NCBI GenBank assembly: GCA_030674155.1
Contig: CM060334.1
Location: forward strand, 34,418,711 to 34,482,710
Length of the DNA: 64,000 nucleotides
DNA from: Stramonita haemastoma
Lineage: Eukaryota; Mollusca; Gastropoda; Neogastropoda; Muricidae
Direction of reading: 5' to 3'
In this document: positions 11,369-21,539 of the stretch, piece by piece
Numbering within the stretch: position 1 is the first letter of the stretch
How the letters are laid out: each line of letters begins with the position of its first letter
Made by a program: the position numbers and the translations under genes
The notes under the pieces: generated by a model
Databases searched by the model: none
The model's input: only the letters and a program-made list of their open reading frames with translations
Told to the model about the DNA's origin: nothing

Positions 11369-12917
11369 CAGGGACCCCCAGCGCCCAGGAAGAAAAGTAC
11401 TCCTCCCAGCAGGACCTGCTGGGTGTGCTGAAACCCCCGCAGAACCAAGTCCTCCCTGCTGCTGCTGCCGGCGCCCACGCCCAGGCACAGGGGGCACCGC
11501 TGCTGAAGCCAGCGAGCAGGAGGAGAAAGGAGGCAAGCAGGAGATCGTGCCCCAGAACATCCCCCAGAGGGAGGGGGACGACGCCGCCGTACTGTCCAGC
11601 GAGCACCGCCACCCCCTGCAGGACCTGAACGGGGCTCCGGCCCAGGAGGACGTGGGGGAGCCAGGCCACGAGGAGCTGCCGGACGATGAGATGGACAAGC
11701 AGGCGAGGGCCAACCACGGGGCCGGGGGCAGCCTGGGAGGTCTGGACGACCTGCGGGACCAGCAGCAGCAGCAGCAGCTGCAGCCCGACCTGGGCAGGGG
11801 CCAGCTGGGGGACCCCCGCTTGGGCGGCCGGCACATGGTGGTGGGGGGGGACTTGGACAAAATGGACCAGGACCAGGACAAGGCCTCGGAGGAGAGGAGG
11901 GAGGTGAAGAGGGAGTTTGAGGACCGGGACCAGGGAACGTTAGAGGTGAGGAAACGTTTTTGACAGTTTTTTCTTTTCTTTTTTTCCTGTTTCACCTACG
12001 CTTTGGTACTAGCGTGTGTCTGATCCAAGTCGTTGCAAAATCGTTAAAAGTGAAGTTTTTTCAGCTTCCATGTTTCTAATATAGGCTTTTTTTTTTACTG
12101 CTTACTGATAAAGAAAGATGATGTAACTCCTTTTGGATTATTAGGTTGTGTCTTTTTTGTTTTAAGTTTGGTGTCTGTTTCGCACTCTAGTTGGAGATGC
12201 TCTCTCTCCTTTGAAGCTCTCAAAATTGTGACTTTGTTCTGTCTGTGTCTTTTGCATCCAGCTTGAGTCCGTGTTATATTATGGCTGGCTGAAGTACTTA
12301 ATAAAGGTTGTTGATTAAAAGCTCAATTCACATCAAAATGTCTGTTGACTTTTCTCTTCCAGTTTTTTGTCAAGTTTCAGTATTGGGTTGCAATATGTAT
12401 TTGGTTTTTTTCCCCACAGAAAACATGTATTTAATCGAGGACTAACATAGAGCCATACTAAGCATGGTTAATGACACAGAGAGATTAACAGTAAGGTAAT
12501 GGGGAATTCTCTTAGTACACGTGTCAGAATATAAAAGTAATTATTTTCTGAATGCAAAGTCCACCTAACCACAGTTTTCAGCCACATCCTTCTGTTAGTC
12601 TTAATTAATCCCTGCTAAAAATGTTGATCGGCGTGTCGCTGTAATTACAAGGAAAACGACACGGAACACACTGACACTGGGACAGAGTTGGAAGATGTTC
12701 ACCCTCCAAAGATCCTTCATCCCAAGGGACAGACGGTGAACTCGTGAGCACGCCTGCGTACCCTGAAGCGGATGGGGAAGAAGACGGCCTCCTTTTGGCA
12801 GACGAGAAAGAGGATGGAAGTTACCAGTATGATGAAGGCCCCGTTACTTTGTCTACCACCGCACAGAAAGGAGGGGACTTTGCCGAATCCTCCCCACCCA
12901 CCAACCGTGCCGTTTGA
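416..12917 (+). CDS. Gln-rich acidic protein, 3' six exons (possible Golgi GOLM/GOLIM4-like)
   Basis: Six exons (416-470, 3099-3165, 6331-6459, 9160-9215, 10992-11945, 12652-12917) join with matching phases (1, 2, 2, 1, 0) and good AG/GT sites, so this is a real spliced gene whose 5' end lies left of the window. The first visible exons are charged and coiled-coil-like (EVENEKKS; ELNRVKTELEDERKKVQ), the third has a compact amphipathic stretch, and the rest is low-complexity: polyQ, Gly/Asp/Glu-rich, then an acidic tail (EADGEED, YQYDEGP). A short coiled coil followed by a long acidic Q/P/D/E-rich lumenal tail recalls GOLM1, GOLM2 and GOLIM4, but I see no diagnostic motif and the membrane anchor would be off-window. 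Three one-base frame breaks interrupt the two last exons; no premature stop remains if each is a missing base. Candidate poly(A) signals are ATTAAA at 13382 and AATAAA at 14562. Sure it is a gene; unsure of the family. Confidence 0.75.
1239..1583 (+). mobile_element. tRNA-derived SINE, family A, full length
   Basis: Head has box A-like TAGCCTAGTGGTCAGAACATTG and box B-like CGAGTTCGAATCC. The body carries GAGACTGTAAACCGAGGCCC, CATCTTGCGCACATGTTAAA and AAGAGTAGGCCATTGTGTGC; the tail is ATTATCCTCGATATAAAAAG plus A-rich AATAAA units. Same body as the copies at 9613 and 63649. Confidence 0.85.
2588..2830 (+). mobile_element. SINE family A, old copy
   Basis: Diverged head (GGTGAATAGAGCG, CCCGGGTTTGAGCC) and body (GGTCCCATGTGTGAATGTAC, CATCTTGCACGCACATG). 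It starts at a long poly-G run (2563-2590). Confidence 0.6.
3099..3165 (+). CDS. Gln-rich gene, exon b (coiled coil)
   Basis: 67 bp between acceptor CGTTTCAG and donor GTAAGA. Completes the split Glu codon and encodes ELNRVKTELEDERKKVQVCDK plus a split Arg codon. The spacing of Leu and Val among charged residues suits a coiled coil. Confidence 0.8.
3365..4429 (+). mobile_element. piggyBac-like non-autonomous element
   Basis: Begins TTAA-CCCTTTGCTGGGCACA and ends TGTGCCCAGCAAAGGG-TTAA: perfect 16-bp terminal inverted repeats starting CCC inside a TTAA duplication, the piggyBac hallmark. A subterminal 18-bp direct repeat (AACGCCCCAAAGCGCCCG) occurs twice at the left end. A short ORF at 3620-3691 (MDAIFEPDIYDRFYSF) and a continued acidic reading past its stop look like a decayed transposase N-terminus. 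Higher CpG than the surroundings. It lies in an intron of the Gln-rich gene. Confidence 0.75.
4975..5050 (+). mobile_element. SINE family C, core fragment
   Basis: GGGAAAGCAGCCTAAATTTC and ACGCTGAGAAAGCTTCTGTG are a diverged copy of the family C core. Confidence 0.45.
5560..5760 (+). mobile_element. SINE family A-like fragment
   Basis: Carries GACTGTAAACTGAGGCCCCG and GAAGAGCAGGCCATCGCGTG of family A, ending with AGCACACAGGTGTCATGTTT, an ending also seen at 38190 and 39795. It abuts a family C piece. Confidence 0.6.
5786..5915 (+). mobile_element. SINE family C, 3' fragment
   Basis: ATGGGTAGGCGCTGCACTTG, GCGCTCTCCCCGGGGACAGC and GCCCGAATTTCACGC with an AAATAAATA tail. Confidence 0.7.
6331..6459 (+). 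CDS. Gln-rich gene, exon c
   Basis: 129 bp between acceptor GATGTTGCAG and donor GTGAGT. After the split Arg codon it reads ACSGVVQEVMKVVLDSVGK and onward to LSLIEDSLK. This is the only part of the visible protein with globular or helical composition, and the best probe for finding homologues. The donor abuts a (TG)n microsatellite. Confidence 0.8.
6499..6546 (+). repeat. (TG)n microsatellite
   Basis: Pure TG run shortly after the exon c donor. Confidence 0.95.
6660..7045 (-). mobile_element. Old SINE related to family A
   Basis: Reversed; GGCCTACTCTTCTGAAAGGC, a GGGGAAAAAATCCCC segment and a reversed tRNA-like head (GCTCAGTGGTCTAACCACGAG). Its 3' end shares CTAGAACTCTTGAGGTTGACC with copies at 42740 and 47370. 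Confidence 0.55.
8290..8585 (+). repeat. Dispersed repeat F, copy 1
   Basis: Aligns over about 290 bp with 47660-48000: shared AAAATGAGAAATT, CTGAATAAGGGCTTGGCTGT/CTGAGCAAGGGCTTGCATGT and CCTAAAATGGCTGCTAG. Family unknown. Confidence 0.6.
8814..8876 (+). repeat. (GT)n microsatellite
   Basis: About 31 GT units without interruption. Confidence 0.95.
9160..9215 (+). CDS. Gln-rich gene, exon d
   Basis: 56 bp between acceptor TTGTTTCAG and donor GTAAAA. Encodes DATDPPVQQSQENPQPQNP, the start of the Pro/Gln-rich disordered part. Phases agree on both sides. Confidence 0.75.
9531..9608 (+). repeat. (TC)n microsatellite
   Basis: One interruption at 9571; directly followed by a SINE. Confidence 0.95.
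9613..9958 (+). mobile_element. tRNA-derived SINE, family A, full length
   Basis: Box A TAGCCTAGTGGTCAGAACAT, box B GGGTTCGAGTCC, shared body and an AATAAA-type tail. It is bracketed by (TC)n at 9531-9608 and 9963-9979. Confidence 0.88.
10205..10445 (-). mobile_element. Old SINE related to family A, gapped
   Basis: Reversed; shares GCATATGCAAC, GACCTACTCTTAC and GGGAAAAAATCCCCTTCAGC with the 6660 and 38190 copies. Confidence 0.5.
10992..11945 (+). CDS. Gln-rich gene, exon e (polyQ exon, two frame breaks)
   Basis: 954 bp between acceptor GTGAACAG and donor GTGAGG. It starts with Gln blocks separated by Leu, passes through a Gly/Gln/Val region, then a run of about 24 Gln coded by mixed CAG and CAA at 11299-11368, then an Asp/Glu/Gly-rich region that includes a second short Gln block near 11760. 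GC content and codon use differ sharply from the AT-rich introns. The frame changes once between 11167 and 11212 and again at the GGGGG run 11490-11494. Each change is what one missing base would cause, and translation on both sides keeps the same composition, so the exon itself is probably intact in the organism. Confidence 0.8.
12652..12917 (+). CDS. Gln-rich gene, last exon (one frame break)
   Basis: Starts after acceptor AATTACAAG in phase 0, reading ENDTEHTDTGTELEDVHPPK. The frame then stops at 12745. Adding one base at the AAA run 12708-12710 continues as DPSSQGTDGELVSTPAYPEA, then an acidic tail with SYQYDEGP, to TGA at 12915-12917. The acidic composition, matching the previous exon, supports the continued frame as the true C-terminus. 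Confidence 0.6.
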
Positions 12918-14600
12918 ACGACAGGTGGCAAGGAGGGAGAGGACTCGGAGGAGTAGCGGTGAGGAGGGAGGGAAACACACAGGTAGTCCACAGTCCCCTC
13001 CTCCCATTTTGGGGACTCTGCCGTTGTGGACAGCATGCATGGCTTTGAGCACTGACTTGTGGGATTGGCACTTAAACTACATCCTCTCCCCTGGTACTCC
13101 AGGGCAGACATTGGCTGTTGACAGCGGAGGGACTTTTGTCAGTAAGACCAGAAAAGGGTTGCATTTGCAACAACAGGGATTTGCTGGTTGGTGTGGTTTT
13201 GGTTTTGGTTGTAGGATGATGTGGGTTTTTTTGCTTTTATGTTTGGTTTGGTTTGGGGTTTGTTTTTTGTTTTTACTTCTCATCATTTTTATTGCCTCCA
13301 AGTTTCTTCTTGTGGGGGATTTCAGTATTCAGTGGGGCTGGAAAATGGGTCCAAATGAGCCTAACCGTGAACTAAATCATCATTAAATTTGGTACACATC
13401 AGCACATCCTTTGGAAGGAAACGTATCATTCTTGTCCAAGATGCTTACTGTAGATGAAAGGGACAATTGTCACCACTTTACACCAGAGATAGTAGGTGTG
13501 GAATTTCCTAACCCCACCAGGATGCATATTTAGAAAGCAAGGTGTCCATTTTCCATGATAATGTGGTTTTTCAGAGATTTTTTTTCTCCAAATTTGAAAG
13601 AGGAATATCATTCCAACTGCTGCAGCCATTTTGTACCCCTGTCACTCTACAAAGGGCCTAAAGCGAAGGCAGTTTCTTCCTCCAGTTGCCCACAAGCAGC
13701 CGTCACCATGGCAGCCATATTTTGACTGGGAATACATGCTGCTTGAAAACCTACCCTTCACTGCCCACCTGGCTCCCTTAGATAGTTTCCCGTCTTCTTT
13801 TTTTGTAAGGAAATAGCAGGCTGAAACTCTGGGTGTACACTGAAGTTGAAGTGAGGAGACCGCAAAGGCATTCCTGCAAACCCAAGATATTTCAGACCAA
13901 GGGATCTAGAAGTGGGAGGAGCATAAACAGCGGCCCTCAGCCATTGAAAATGAATGTGAACAGTTCTCTGAGAGCCTTTTTTTTGTACAGGGGTTCTGGA
14001 CTTTGCTATCCAGCCTTCATAATGAACACATTATACAAATTTGGTGCTTTTTTTTCTGTGTGGGTGGGTTTTTCGGGTTTTTTTTTAAAGTTTTCTTTCG
14101 AGTGCCATTATCATTTCTTCCATTTTTCAGTAACCTTTTTTTTTCTTCTCTAACTGTCATTTGGGTGATACTATGAGGAGGTTAAAATTCTCTGATTTGT
14201 TTGCTGTGTCTGCCTGGGTTTCCTGCCAGTTTGCTATGTTGTCTGTCCACTGGTTCATGTCCTTTCCCCTGTGTCTTGAAAAATATTTCAAACTGAAGCT
14301 TTATAGAAAACTGTTCACAAATCTAAGCTCATGTAAAATCTCAATTTCCTATTCAACCCTTCAGTAAAGAGTAAACTATTGCATGCTGGTAGGTGTAGAT
14401 ATTGGTGTAGAAATACATGGATGCACCTAAGAAGATAAAAAGAGAGAATGGTTTTAATATAATTTTTTTAAAATGCTGCAGTCATACAAACAACAAACCT
14501 GTCAACATATGATTCTTTACAAAATCCCAGCTTTAAAAATGTTAGTGCTATCACAAGATTGAATAAACTACTCTTATTTAACAAACGTTGGCAGACACAG
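12918..14600 (+). other. Probable 3' UTR and flank of the Gln-rich gene
   Basis: No supported coding sequence. T-rich with long G/T tracts near 13190-13290 and 14040-14150. Possible poly(A) signals are ATTAAA at 13382-13387 and AATAAA at 14562-14567. I cannot tell which is used. Confidence 0.3.
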
Positions 14601-14695
14601 TTGATGACTTAAATTGTAGACAGTTCTCTAGTGATGAAACTTCATAAAATTCAGCATGCAAGCAACTGTCTTGTCTCTCCCCCTCATGCCCCAAC

Positions 14696-14743
14696 ACACA
14701 CACACACACACACACCACCACACACACACACACACACACACAC
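14696..14743 (+). repeat. (AC)n microsatellite
   Basis: AC run with a single interruption (CACCACCAC). Confidence 0.95.
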
Positions 14744-15031
14744 CTTCATTATATAAGTTGCTTTAAATTCTTGGAAACCAAATATTCTCAAAATATGACT
14801 TGTTTATTTTGAGCCACTATCTTAACAATTCATTTTTGAATATTCGGTTTTAAAATCGTTTTATGAAGAATATGGCTTTGCAATTCAAAGGGAACCATTG
14901 AATATAGTTTCCCGAAAACCTTTGATGTTGCTAGGATTATTTCTAAATATTTTTGAAATATGTTATGGTAGGGTTTCTATTTGTTTTTATTTAGTCTATT
15001 ATCACCAAGAGTGAATAGACTTTGAAATGAA

Positions 15032-15034
<3 letters not shown>

Positions 15035-15127
<93 letters not shown>

Positions 15128-15146
15128 CACACACACACACACCCAT
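15035..15146 (+). repeat. (CA)n microsatellite
   Basis: About 55 units with three interruptions. Confidence 0.95.
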
Positions 15147-15371
15147 GGTGTTCAGATGGTAAAAGCTTTTGCACCTTTTTTTTCAATACTTCATCTGTAC
15201 AGCTGCAGCAGTCTGGTTTGAAAATTTATAGTTTTCATGCAGTTTTATGAGCTACACTAAAAAATGAAGGGGAAAAATCAATGTGCTGTACTCTGTGAAA
15301 AGGACAGTACAATGATGATTTGTGCACAAGTTGGTCAGTCTGTTACAGTTGTTTTCAGATGATCAAAAGTA

Positions 15372-15685
15372 ATAAGGTGCCAGAATGCTGCAGTGGTTAG
15401 AGCAAGGGTTCAAGACACAGGTTGCAGATGAGCTGACTGGGTGAAATCCCTTCCTCCCCTTCCACCGAGGTCCCGTGTGTTACACATCATTATTTAGCAC
15501 ATGTAAAAGAACCCACAGCAACAAGAGGGTTGTCCCTGGCAAAATTATGTAGAAAAAAAACACTCTGATAAATACAGTTGCAGACAGGAAAAAGAAAAAA
15601 AAATAATGGGTGGCGATGCACTCTCCCTGGGGAGAGCAGCCCAAATTTCACGCAGAGAAATCTGCTTGACAAAAGGCAATTAAGA
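15372..15685 (+). mobile_element. tRNA-derived SINE, family C
   Basis: Head GCTGCAGTGGTTAGAGCAAGG and GTTCAAGACAC, then AAAAGAACCCACAGCAACAA, GGGTTGTCCCTGGCAAAATT and the core GGAGAGCAGCCCAAATTTCA with CGCAGAGAAATCTGC. The core differs from family A, so this is a separate lineage. Confidence 0.7.
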
Positions 15686-16648
15686 ATCAACACCAATGTC
15701 TGGCAGCAAATTTTCGTTTGTATTTCAACTTCTTCAGGCAAAAGATTGAGGATGTAAAAGCAACAAATTGCTGTACATAAGTTTTAGAATAATATTTATC
15801 ACATGTTCTTTCACATTGGTGAGTGGTATATTTGTAGGTGAACATGTCCTTTCAACATTTGGTTTTTATAGTTTTATCACTTTACCCGTGTTCTGCATTA
15901 CTGTCAATATATGTGAGACTGTTTCGTGTAAGTTTACATGCCCAAATTTTGCCAGTCATACCTAGATAATAAATACCCCCCCCCCCCCAACCTCAAAAAA
16001 TGAAATCCATTTCTAAGGGGATTTGCACATCACAGTTTACAGTGAAGCAACCTTGACCCAAGTTTCAGCAGTAATGAAGAAATAAGAGAGATGTTCTCTT
16101 TGCTCATTTGTTGGGACTTAAGCATACCGACGAAATCTGTAATTCATTTTGTCACTGTATCTGTGCAAGTCAATTAAGCTTGGCATTTGCTAGCTTGAAA
16201 AATGAATAGAGTTGGTCCCAACAGTTTGGTTTTATTACATAGTTGCAATAGCAGTGAAGAGCTTGCTTGTGTGTTTCTCTGTACTGTATATGAGCACCGA
16301 GAGTTGCCAGCCGTTTCCAGTTGAGATTATTGAACATGCACCCTGTTGTAGCAGCAGGCATTGAACTGGTATTCTGCACAGCTGTTGTGTTGGCTGGCCA
16401 CTTTGCTGTTGAAGGAAATTCAATGCTGTCAGCAGCTGTCGCTGTTGTTGTTGTTAACTCTTTCCCCTGATGCCCTTTGCAAAATCGGGTTTACCATGGC
16501 AGAAAATATGAATTTACCATGCACATTCGTTTTGCTCTGTTGTTTTTCAGTGTTTGTGAAATATACACAATGTATTGATAGCGAGTCTGGATTGTGTGTG
16601 TGTGTGTGTGTGTTTGTATATAATATATATATAGAGAGAGAGAGAGAG

Positions 16649-16746
16649 AGTAAAATAATGATAAAAACACGACTGTGTTCAGCTACCTCTCTATTTGAAA
16701 ATAGAGATGAAGCTGAACAAAGTTGTGTTTTTATCATTATTTTACT
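16649..16746 (+). repeat. 46-bp inverted repeat with 6-nt loop
   Basis: Arms 16649-16694 and 16701-16746 pair at 42 of 46 positions around loop TTGAAA. Arms begin AGTAAAATAATGATAAAAAC and end ATCATTATTTTACT. It lies next to a (GA)n tract. Confidence 0.9.
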
Positions 16747-18234
16747 ATTTTCTATTTTATCTCAACTGTGTGCTTGGAGGGTTTTTATCAAGTCAAATAT
16801 TATATATACATATACATACACATGTACATATGCTTTTTCAGGCATTACATGCTTATGCAATTTCACAAATCTGTCGATTTGGATGCACAGAGTAGTTGCC
16901 CACAATACAAGGTTTGGTTTTTTAGAACGTTCTCGCCTTTAGTTCATTACTGCTTTTCTTGCCAGGAAGGTTTTAGGTGTGTTTTTATGGTGAAATGAAT
17001 GCGTTTGCAACAGTTTTCCCCCATCATTTAGGTAGTCGTAGTCTGGGGTTTTATCTTTAAATAAAAACCTCAGTTGAGACAAAGCTCTCATACAATAGCA
17101 TATTTTAAATTTGTTAGCCCCAGTGAAACCATGTATTATAACTGTGGCATGTTTTTCTGTTTTAGGATCTGGGACACTAGACAGCTGGAGGTCCAAAGTG
17201 GGATGTGTGAAGTCGCTGTTCCATCATTCGTTCATTCTGTCTACAACGCCATACATCATCATTGCTATCCTCTCATCTCCTCTTCATCTCCCCAAGGGGC
17301 CGCCATCATGGGGCAAGATTTTCATTGCTGAATTTGTCCTGTCCATTGTGTACAAAAAATGTCGGTGGAACAATCTGGTGTCAAAGGGAGTTGTTAAGTG
17401 TCCAAAACTTGTATGTTCTGATGTACAGTGTTGTTTTGTATTTGGGTACAAGTTTAATGAACAAAAGTGATAATTGTGGGAAAAGTGATGTTTGGATAGG
17501 TGATCCAAAATGTTACTGAATTTTGTTTTGTCTGAGTAAAAGACCTGGGGGGGGGGGGGTACTGTTGACCTTGTCCAAAATTTTTGGTTTGATCTCATAC
17601 TTTTCGTGTAGTGGAGGTCATTTCTGCTACTAGTTCAGCTGCAGTCTACTATATTCCTCTAATGTTCATACTGTATGGTCTACTTTTAATAACAATTCTG
17701 TTCAAATCAGAAGAGATGCGTAAAGACCTTGAGAGTGATACAGGGATCTGAGCTCATGCAGGTTCTGATTTTGACCTCGGGATGTGATAAGAATTTCTTT
17801 TTCTGTGTTGAAAGTTTTTACAGTTTCTTGGAAAGGTGATATCAGTGCACTGGAGATATATTTCTTGATGTGGATTTCTATTTCATGAATCCGTACTACA
17901 CGTTTACCTGTACAGTTACCAGTAGTTTCTTTCATAGTTGTTTTTACTTGAGACTACTGTGTGAAGTTTCTGATTTTAAAAGATGAATCGTTTGAGAAGG
18001 TGAGAACATGAAAGTTATTATCAATCATAAGCATAATAAGTTAGAACAATACGTATTAAATTTAAATCCTAAATCAGGGGCAGTTTTTACCAATAAACAA
18101 AGCTGTGTACATGTAAGTCAGTATTGAGTGTTACCAAGGTAAATGAGCAAATTGCCCTCTATGAGAATGGAATAACCTGAAAATTATGTCAATTCATTTG
18201 CAATAGTAATTTTGGGTGCAGATTCGGATTTCCA

Positions 18235-18370
18235 CTAGAGCACCACTATGGGGGTTGATGTAATTGACTTGTATCCTGTCAGTCCTTCAGATGTCAGTAA
18301 TCTAGGGTCTTGTGTGCCAGTGCATGCAGACCATCTTCTGCATATATGTTAAGAAGACCAAAAAGGGTTG
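18235..18370 (+). mobile_element. Old SINE fragment
   Basis: GTCCTTCAGATG, GGGTCTTGTGTGCCAGTGCA and ATCTTCTGCATATATGTTAA resemble family A with heavy divergence. Confidence 0.4.
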
Positions 18371-20159
18371 AAAAATTCGGCACTGTGCCCCCATTGAATT
18401 TTCACAGTTAAGGGAAGTCAGATCGGGTGAAATGGCCTTGTCTTTTTTTTTGTTTTGAGTCATGCAGTTTTTCTCAATTCTGTTGCAATCTTTTTTTTTT
18501 ATACAGTAAATAGTAAATATTCAAGTTCAGTCTGAAATCCATTTCATGGAGGGGGGGGGGGAGGCTTTTTTTTATGGTTACTGTTCTTCCCTAAAGCAGA
18601 TGTGAATATTTTTATACTGTATAACGTGTATCATCTGATGTAAATCCAAGAAATAATTTGTCTATATTTTGTACTGCAGTGGCAGTAAGGTAATAACCCA
18701 ATCAAAACTCTCGCTGTATACAAATTGTAAAAGTGTTCATTTTTGTACGACAGGGTGATTGTGATTATGTAAGGTACCCACCCTCATACAGTCTGCAAGT
18801 ATTTGTAAGTCATGCAGTTTTGTGAGTCGTATAACTTTGCTATGCAGTCTTCCTACTTTGTGTATCTTGGGGGGTCCTTTTTTTGTCATCTTTGGCCTTT
18901 GTTTTTAATACTGATTTTTTCTGTTGGAAGTCTTGTTAATGCTTTATAATCAAGTGTATCCAAGCTACAGCCAGTATATGACCTATATGAGGCATAGCAA
19001 CAAGTGCTGACAAAAATACAAGTGTAGGAATGGGAAAATACTGGAGAAAGTGGATTATTTTAAGCAGCTGCTCTTAGCAAGTCAGAATGAGGATTGTCAC
19101 AGCCACCGTGGCAATGGCTTCAGACTGTACAGATGTTGAAGTCTAAATTGACATGGTGAAGGTCCAAATAATGGCCTTAGCGGTCAGTGGGGCTCCATAT
19201 GAAAATGTGCAGTTGAAAAAAATCAGTAAAGTTTGTGTATAGATCACAACTTGCTGGTAATATTTTGGATATTGCCACCAATATGCTTTCAAGTACCTGA
19301 AAATATCCACATTGTATGTGCCACAGGCATTGTGGCAAAGCAGGGGGAAAGAAAATAAGACTGAAGAATTTAGATTTTGACACTTACCTGCAACTGCCAA
19401 AATGTAAACAAAAAAAGTGGGCGAGAAAGATTGCTTTCATTTTGTTTAGATTGCATAAGATTTTTTCCTCATTTATTTATGTGTCCTGTCCTCCCCAAAG
19501 ACAAAAAAAAGTATTTATCTGTGCATACATACAGGCAATTTAGATTCTGACAAAACTACTTAATGAACACAGCATAATGCCTTCATTCTTCTTTTCAGAG
19601 ATTAGTGACTAATATTGCAGTAGGATATTTGTTCAGCAGTTACCAGACATGCCTGCCCTAGCATAGATTTTTTTTTTTGAGCTGGATGGTGTAACAGGAA
19701 GTACTGAAACTGAATGGGCTATAAACAATATGGTATGGTAATGATAAGGAGTGTGTACTTCGACATACAGATTTTCTCTCATGACATGAAAGGCAAGGTG
19801 ATAAAATTATAGAAAAGTAAATGGAGGAAAATTTGGGGTTCCAGGGGGAGGAGTTAAGTTCTACAAGGAACTCTCTAGGTTTTTTGATAAACAAGTGGAA
19901 AACACGATTTCACATAAAATGCTTGTTCTGCAAATGGGTATGGAGATTCACTTTTGGCCTGATTTCCGGTGAAGGCTTGAATCGGGAAAAGCCAATTTGC
20001 AAAACTGATGGAGACCATTGATATCGTATTTTATAAGCAAATGTGTATACATTCTAGGTGAGTAGTTTTAAAATGCAGGCACAAAAAATCAAATGGGTAG
20101 GCAGGACTGATACTTGAAAAGCCTTCAGGAGTATGTTTTTACTATTACATTTTTGTCGG

Positions 20160-20265
20160 AGCCTAAATTGATAGCAAGACGTACGCTAGGCATCAAACCC
20201 AGAACCTCACACTTTACTTGTTGGCAGGCGAACGTCTTAACCATCCTGCCACCTTCCTTCCTCTG
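20160..20265 (-). mobile_element. SINE family D, 5' fragment
   Basis: Reversed copy of the family D head: GGCAGGCGAACGTCTTAACC and ATCCTGCCACCTTCC, with CATCAAACCCAGAACCTCAC. Confidence 0.6.
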
Positions 20266-20784
20266 ATGGAAATCTTCCAGATTGCACTGGGTTTTGACTT
20301 CACCATGTTAACCAGTCGTGCAAAACTGTAACTGTACATTCCATTGAACCGTCTCATGCATTCAGTTCACGCTCTTCAGTTCCTCATTCTTTTGGTGGAT
20401 ACACTCCCTATATTTTTTTGTATTTCGTGTAAAGGAACAGGTATTTTTTGTAGAATGTATAAATTGAAAATGGTCCAATGATTTCTGTGGGTACTTAATA
20501 GCATGGTTTGATTGTGACGTACGTGGTTATTCACTGCAAGGTTTTTTATTTATGGAGGTTTTGATTGGTCAAGTGATTTTTGTACATGAATTGCATAGAT
20601 TATTTTTTGGTTGTTTTGTTGAGTACCCTGGGGCTTGTATTGGTAAATTGTGTAAATACTGTGGGTTAGGTGGGGGTTTTTTGGTTTGTTTTTTTATATA
20701 ATTGCATGGATGGAAATGCTGTTCATCTATATAGAAAAGTTTCTATTGAACTTTTTTTTTTTTTTAAATGTTCTAGTGCATTAT

Positions 20785-20845
20785 GCAGTGTTCCCACCCT
20801 TCTTGGACGGAGGAGGGTGGGGCTTTTTGCGCTGTATGCCAAATA
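20785..20845 (+). repeat. Small repeat unit (GGGTGGGGCTTTT / GCTGTATGC)
   Basis: GAGGGTGGGGCTTTTTGCGCTGTATGCC, written here in two parts as GAGGGTGGGGCTTTT and GCGCTGTATGCC, recurs at 21361-21432 and in part at 22418-22462. Confidence 0.5.
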
Positions 20846-20932
20846 AAAGTTCTGTTTTCCATCATGACTCGACTTTATTTGAATGAAATGAGTGTGGTTT
20901 TTATTTTGGTTTAGTGCGGGGAGGACACTCTG

Positions 20933-21183
20933 AATCGCAAATTTCGACTTAGCACAGTTTTTAGGGCCATGTTTAGGTGCTTGTTGAGGGGAAAATGACT
21001 TGTTACTGTAAAAGAATATGTATATCATTCGAAAATAAAACAAATGAAAACCATTATAAATTGAAATGATTTTTTATTGTTTGAAAGAGCAGACAAAAGC
21101 AGGTAGGACCAGCAAAAAAAAAAAAAAATTGGAAGGGACGAGAAAATTGCACTAAGTCGAAGTTTGCGATTTTTTCGTCCCTC
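20933..21183 (+). repeat. Inverted-repeat pair with inner hairpin
   Basis: AATCGCAAATTTCGACTTAG at 20933 is matched in reverse by CTAAGTCGAAGTTTGCGATT at 21152-21171 (22 of 24 bp overall). The right arm has its own hairpin GGGACGAGAAAATTGC ... GCGATTTTTTCGTCCC. Confidence 0.7.
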
Positions 21184-21354
21184 CCGGTGGTAAAAATTAA
21201 GTCTGGTAATTAATTATTTGGCACAAAGATTTTTCTGACCTCCCCATGCAAAGCGATCACCCCTACCTATCTACTGCAGGGCAACGTTGAATTTTATAAC
21301 ACACCTCAACATAAAACAAGTAAATACCCCTTAAAAAGCAGCATACTCAAGACA

Positions 21355-21432
21355 ATGTACAGAGGGTGGGGCTTTTCATGCTGTATGCTCCCTGTAGCAA
21401 GCATTGTCCCACCGCACAGGAGGGTGGGTCAA
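21355..21432 (+). repeat. Small repeat unit, second copy
   Basis: GAGGGTGGGGCTTTTCATGC, TGTATGCTCCCTGTAGCAAG and TGTCCCACCGCACAGG. The third copy at 22418 reads GCTGTATGCGCCGTGTAGCA and TGTCCCACTGCACAGG. Confidence 0.5.
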
Positions 21433-21539
21433 GGCTTACTATACAAACTTTTTACAATAGAAAATATACACACTTTTCTTACAATACAAACTTTTCTACA
21501 GAAATCACTTAACTTTTCTTACAATACAAACTTTTCTTA

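Noticed and set aside
11292..11995. Open frames of 180-235 codons on the minus strand over the Gln-rich exon
   Set aside because: They are antisense shadows of GC-rich coding sequence and CAG/CAA repeats; the plus-strand frames carry the splice-consistent gene.
12772..13386. 204-codon plus-strand ORF overlapping the last exon of the Gln-rich gene
   Set aside because: It lies in a different frame from the acidic tail and becomes G/T-rich random sequence; no phase fit to exon e.
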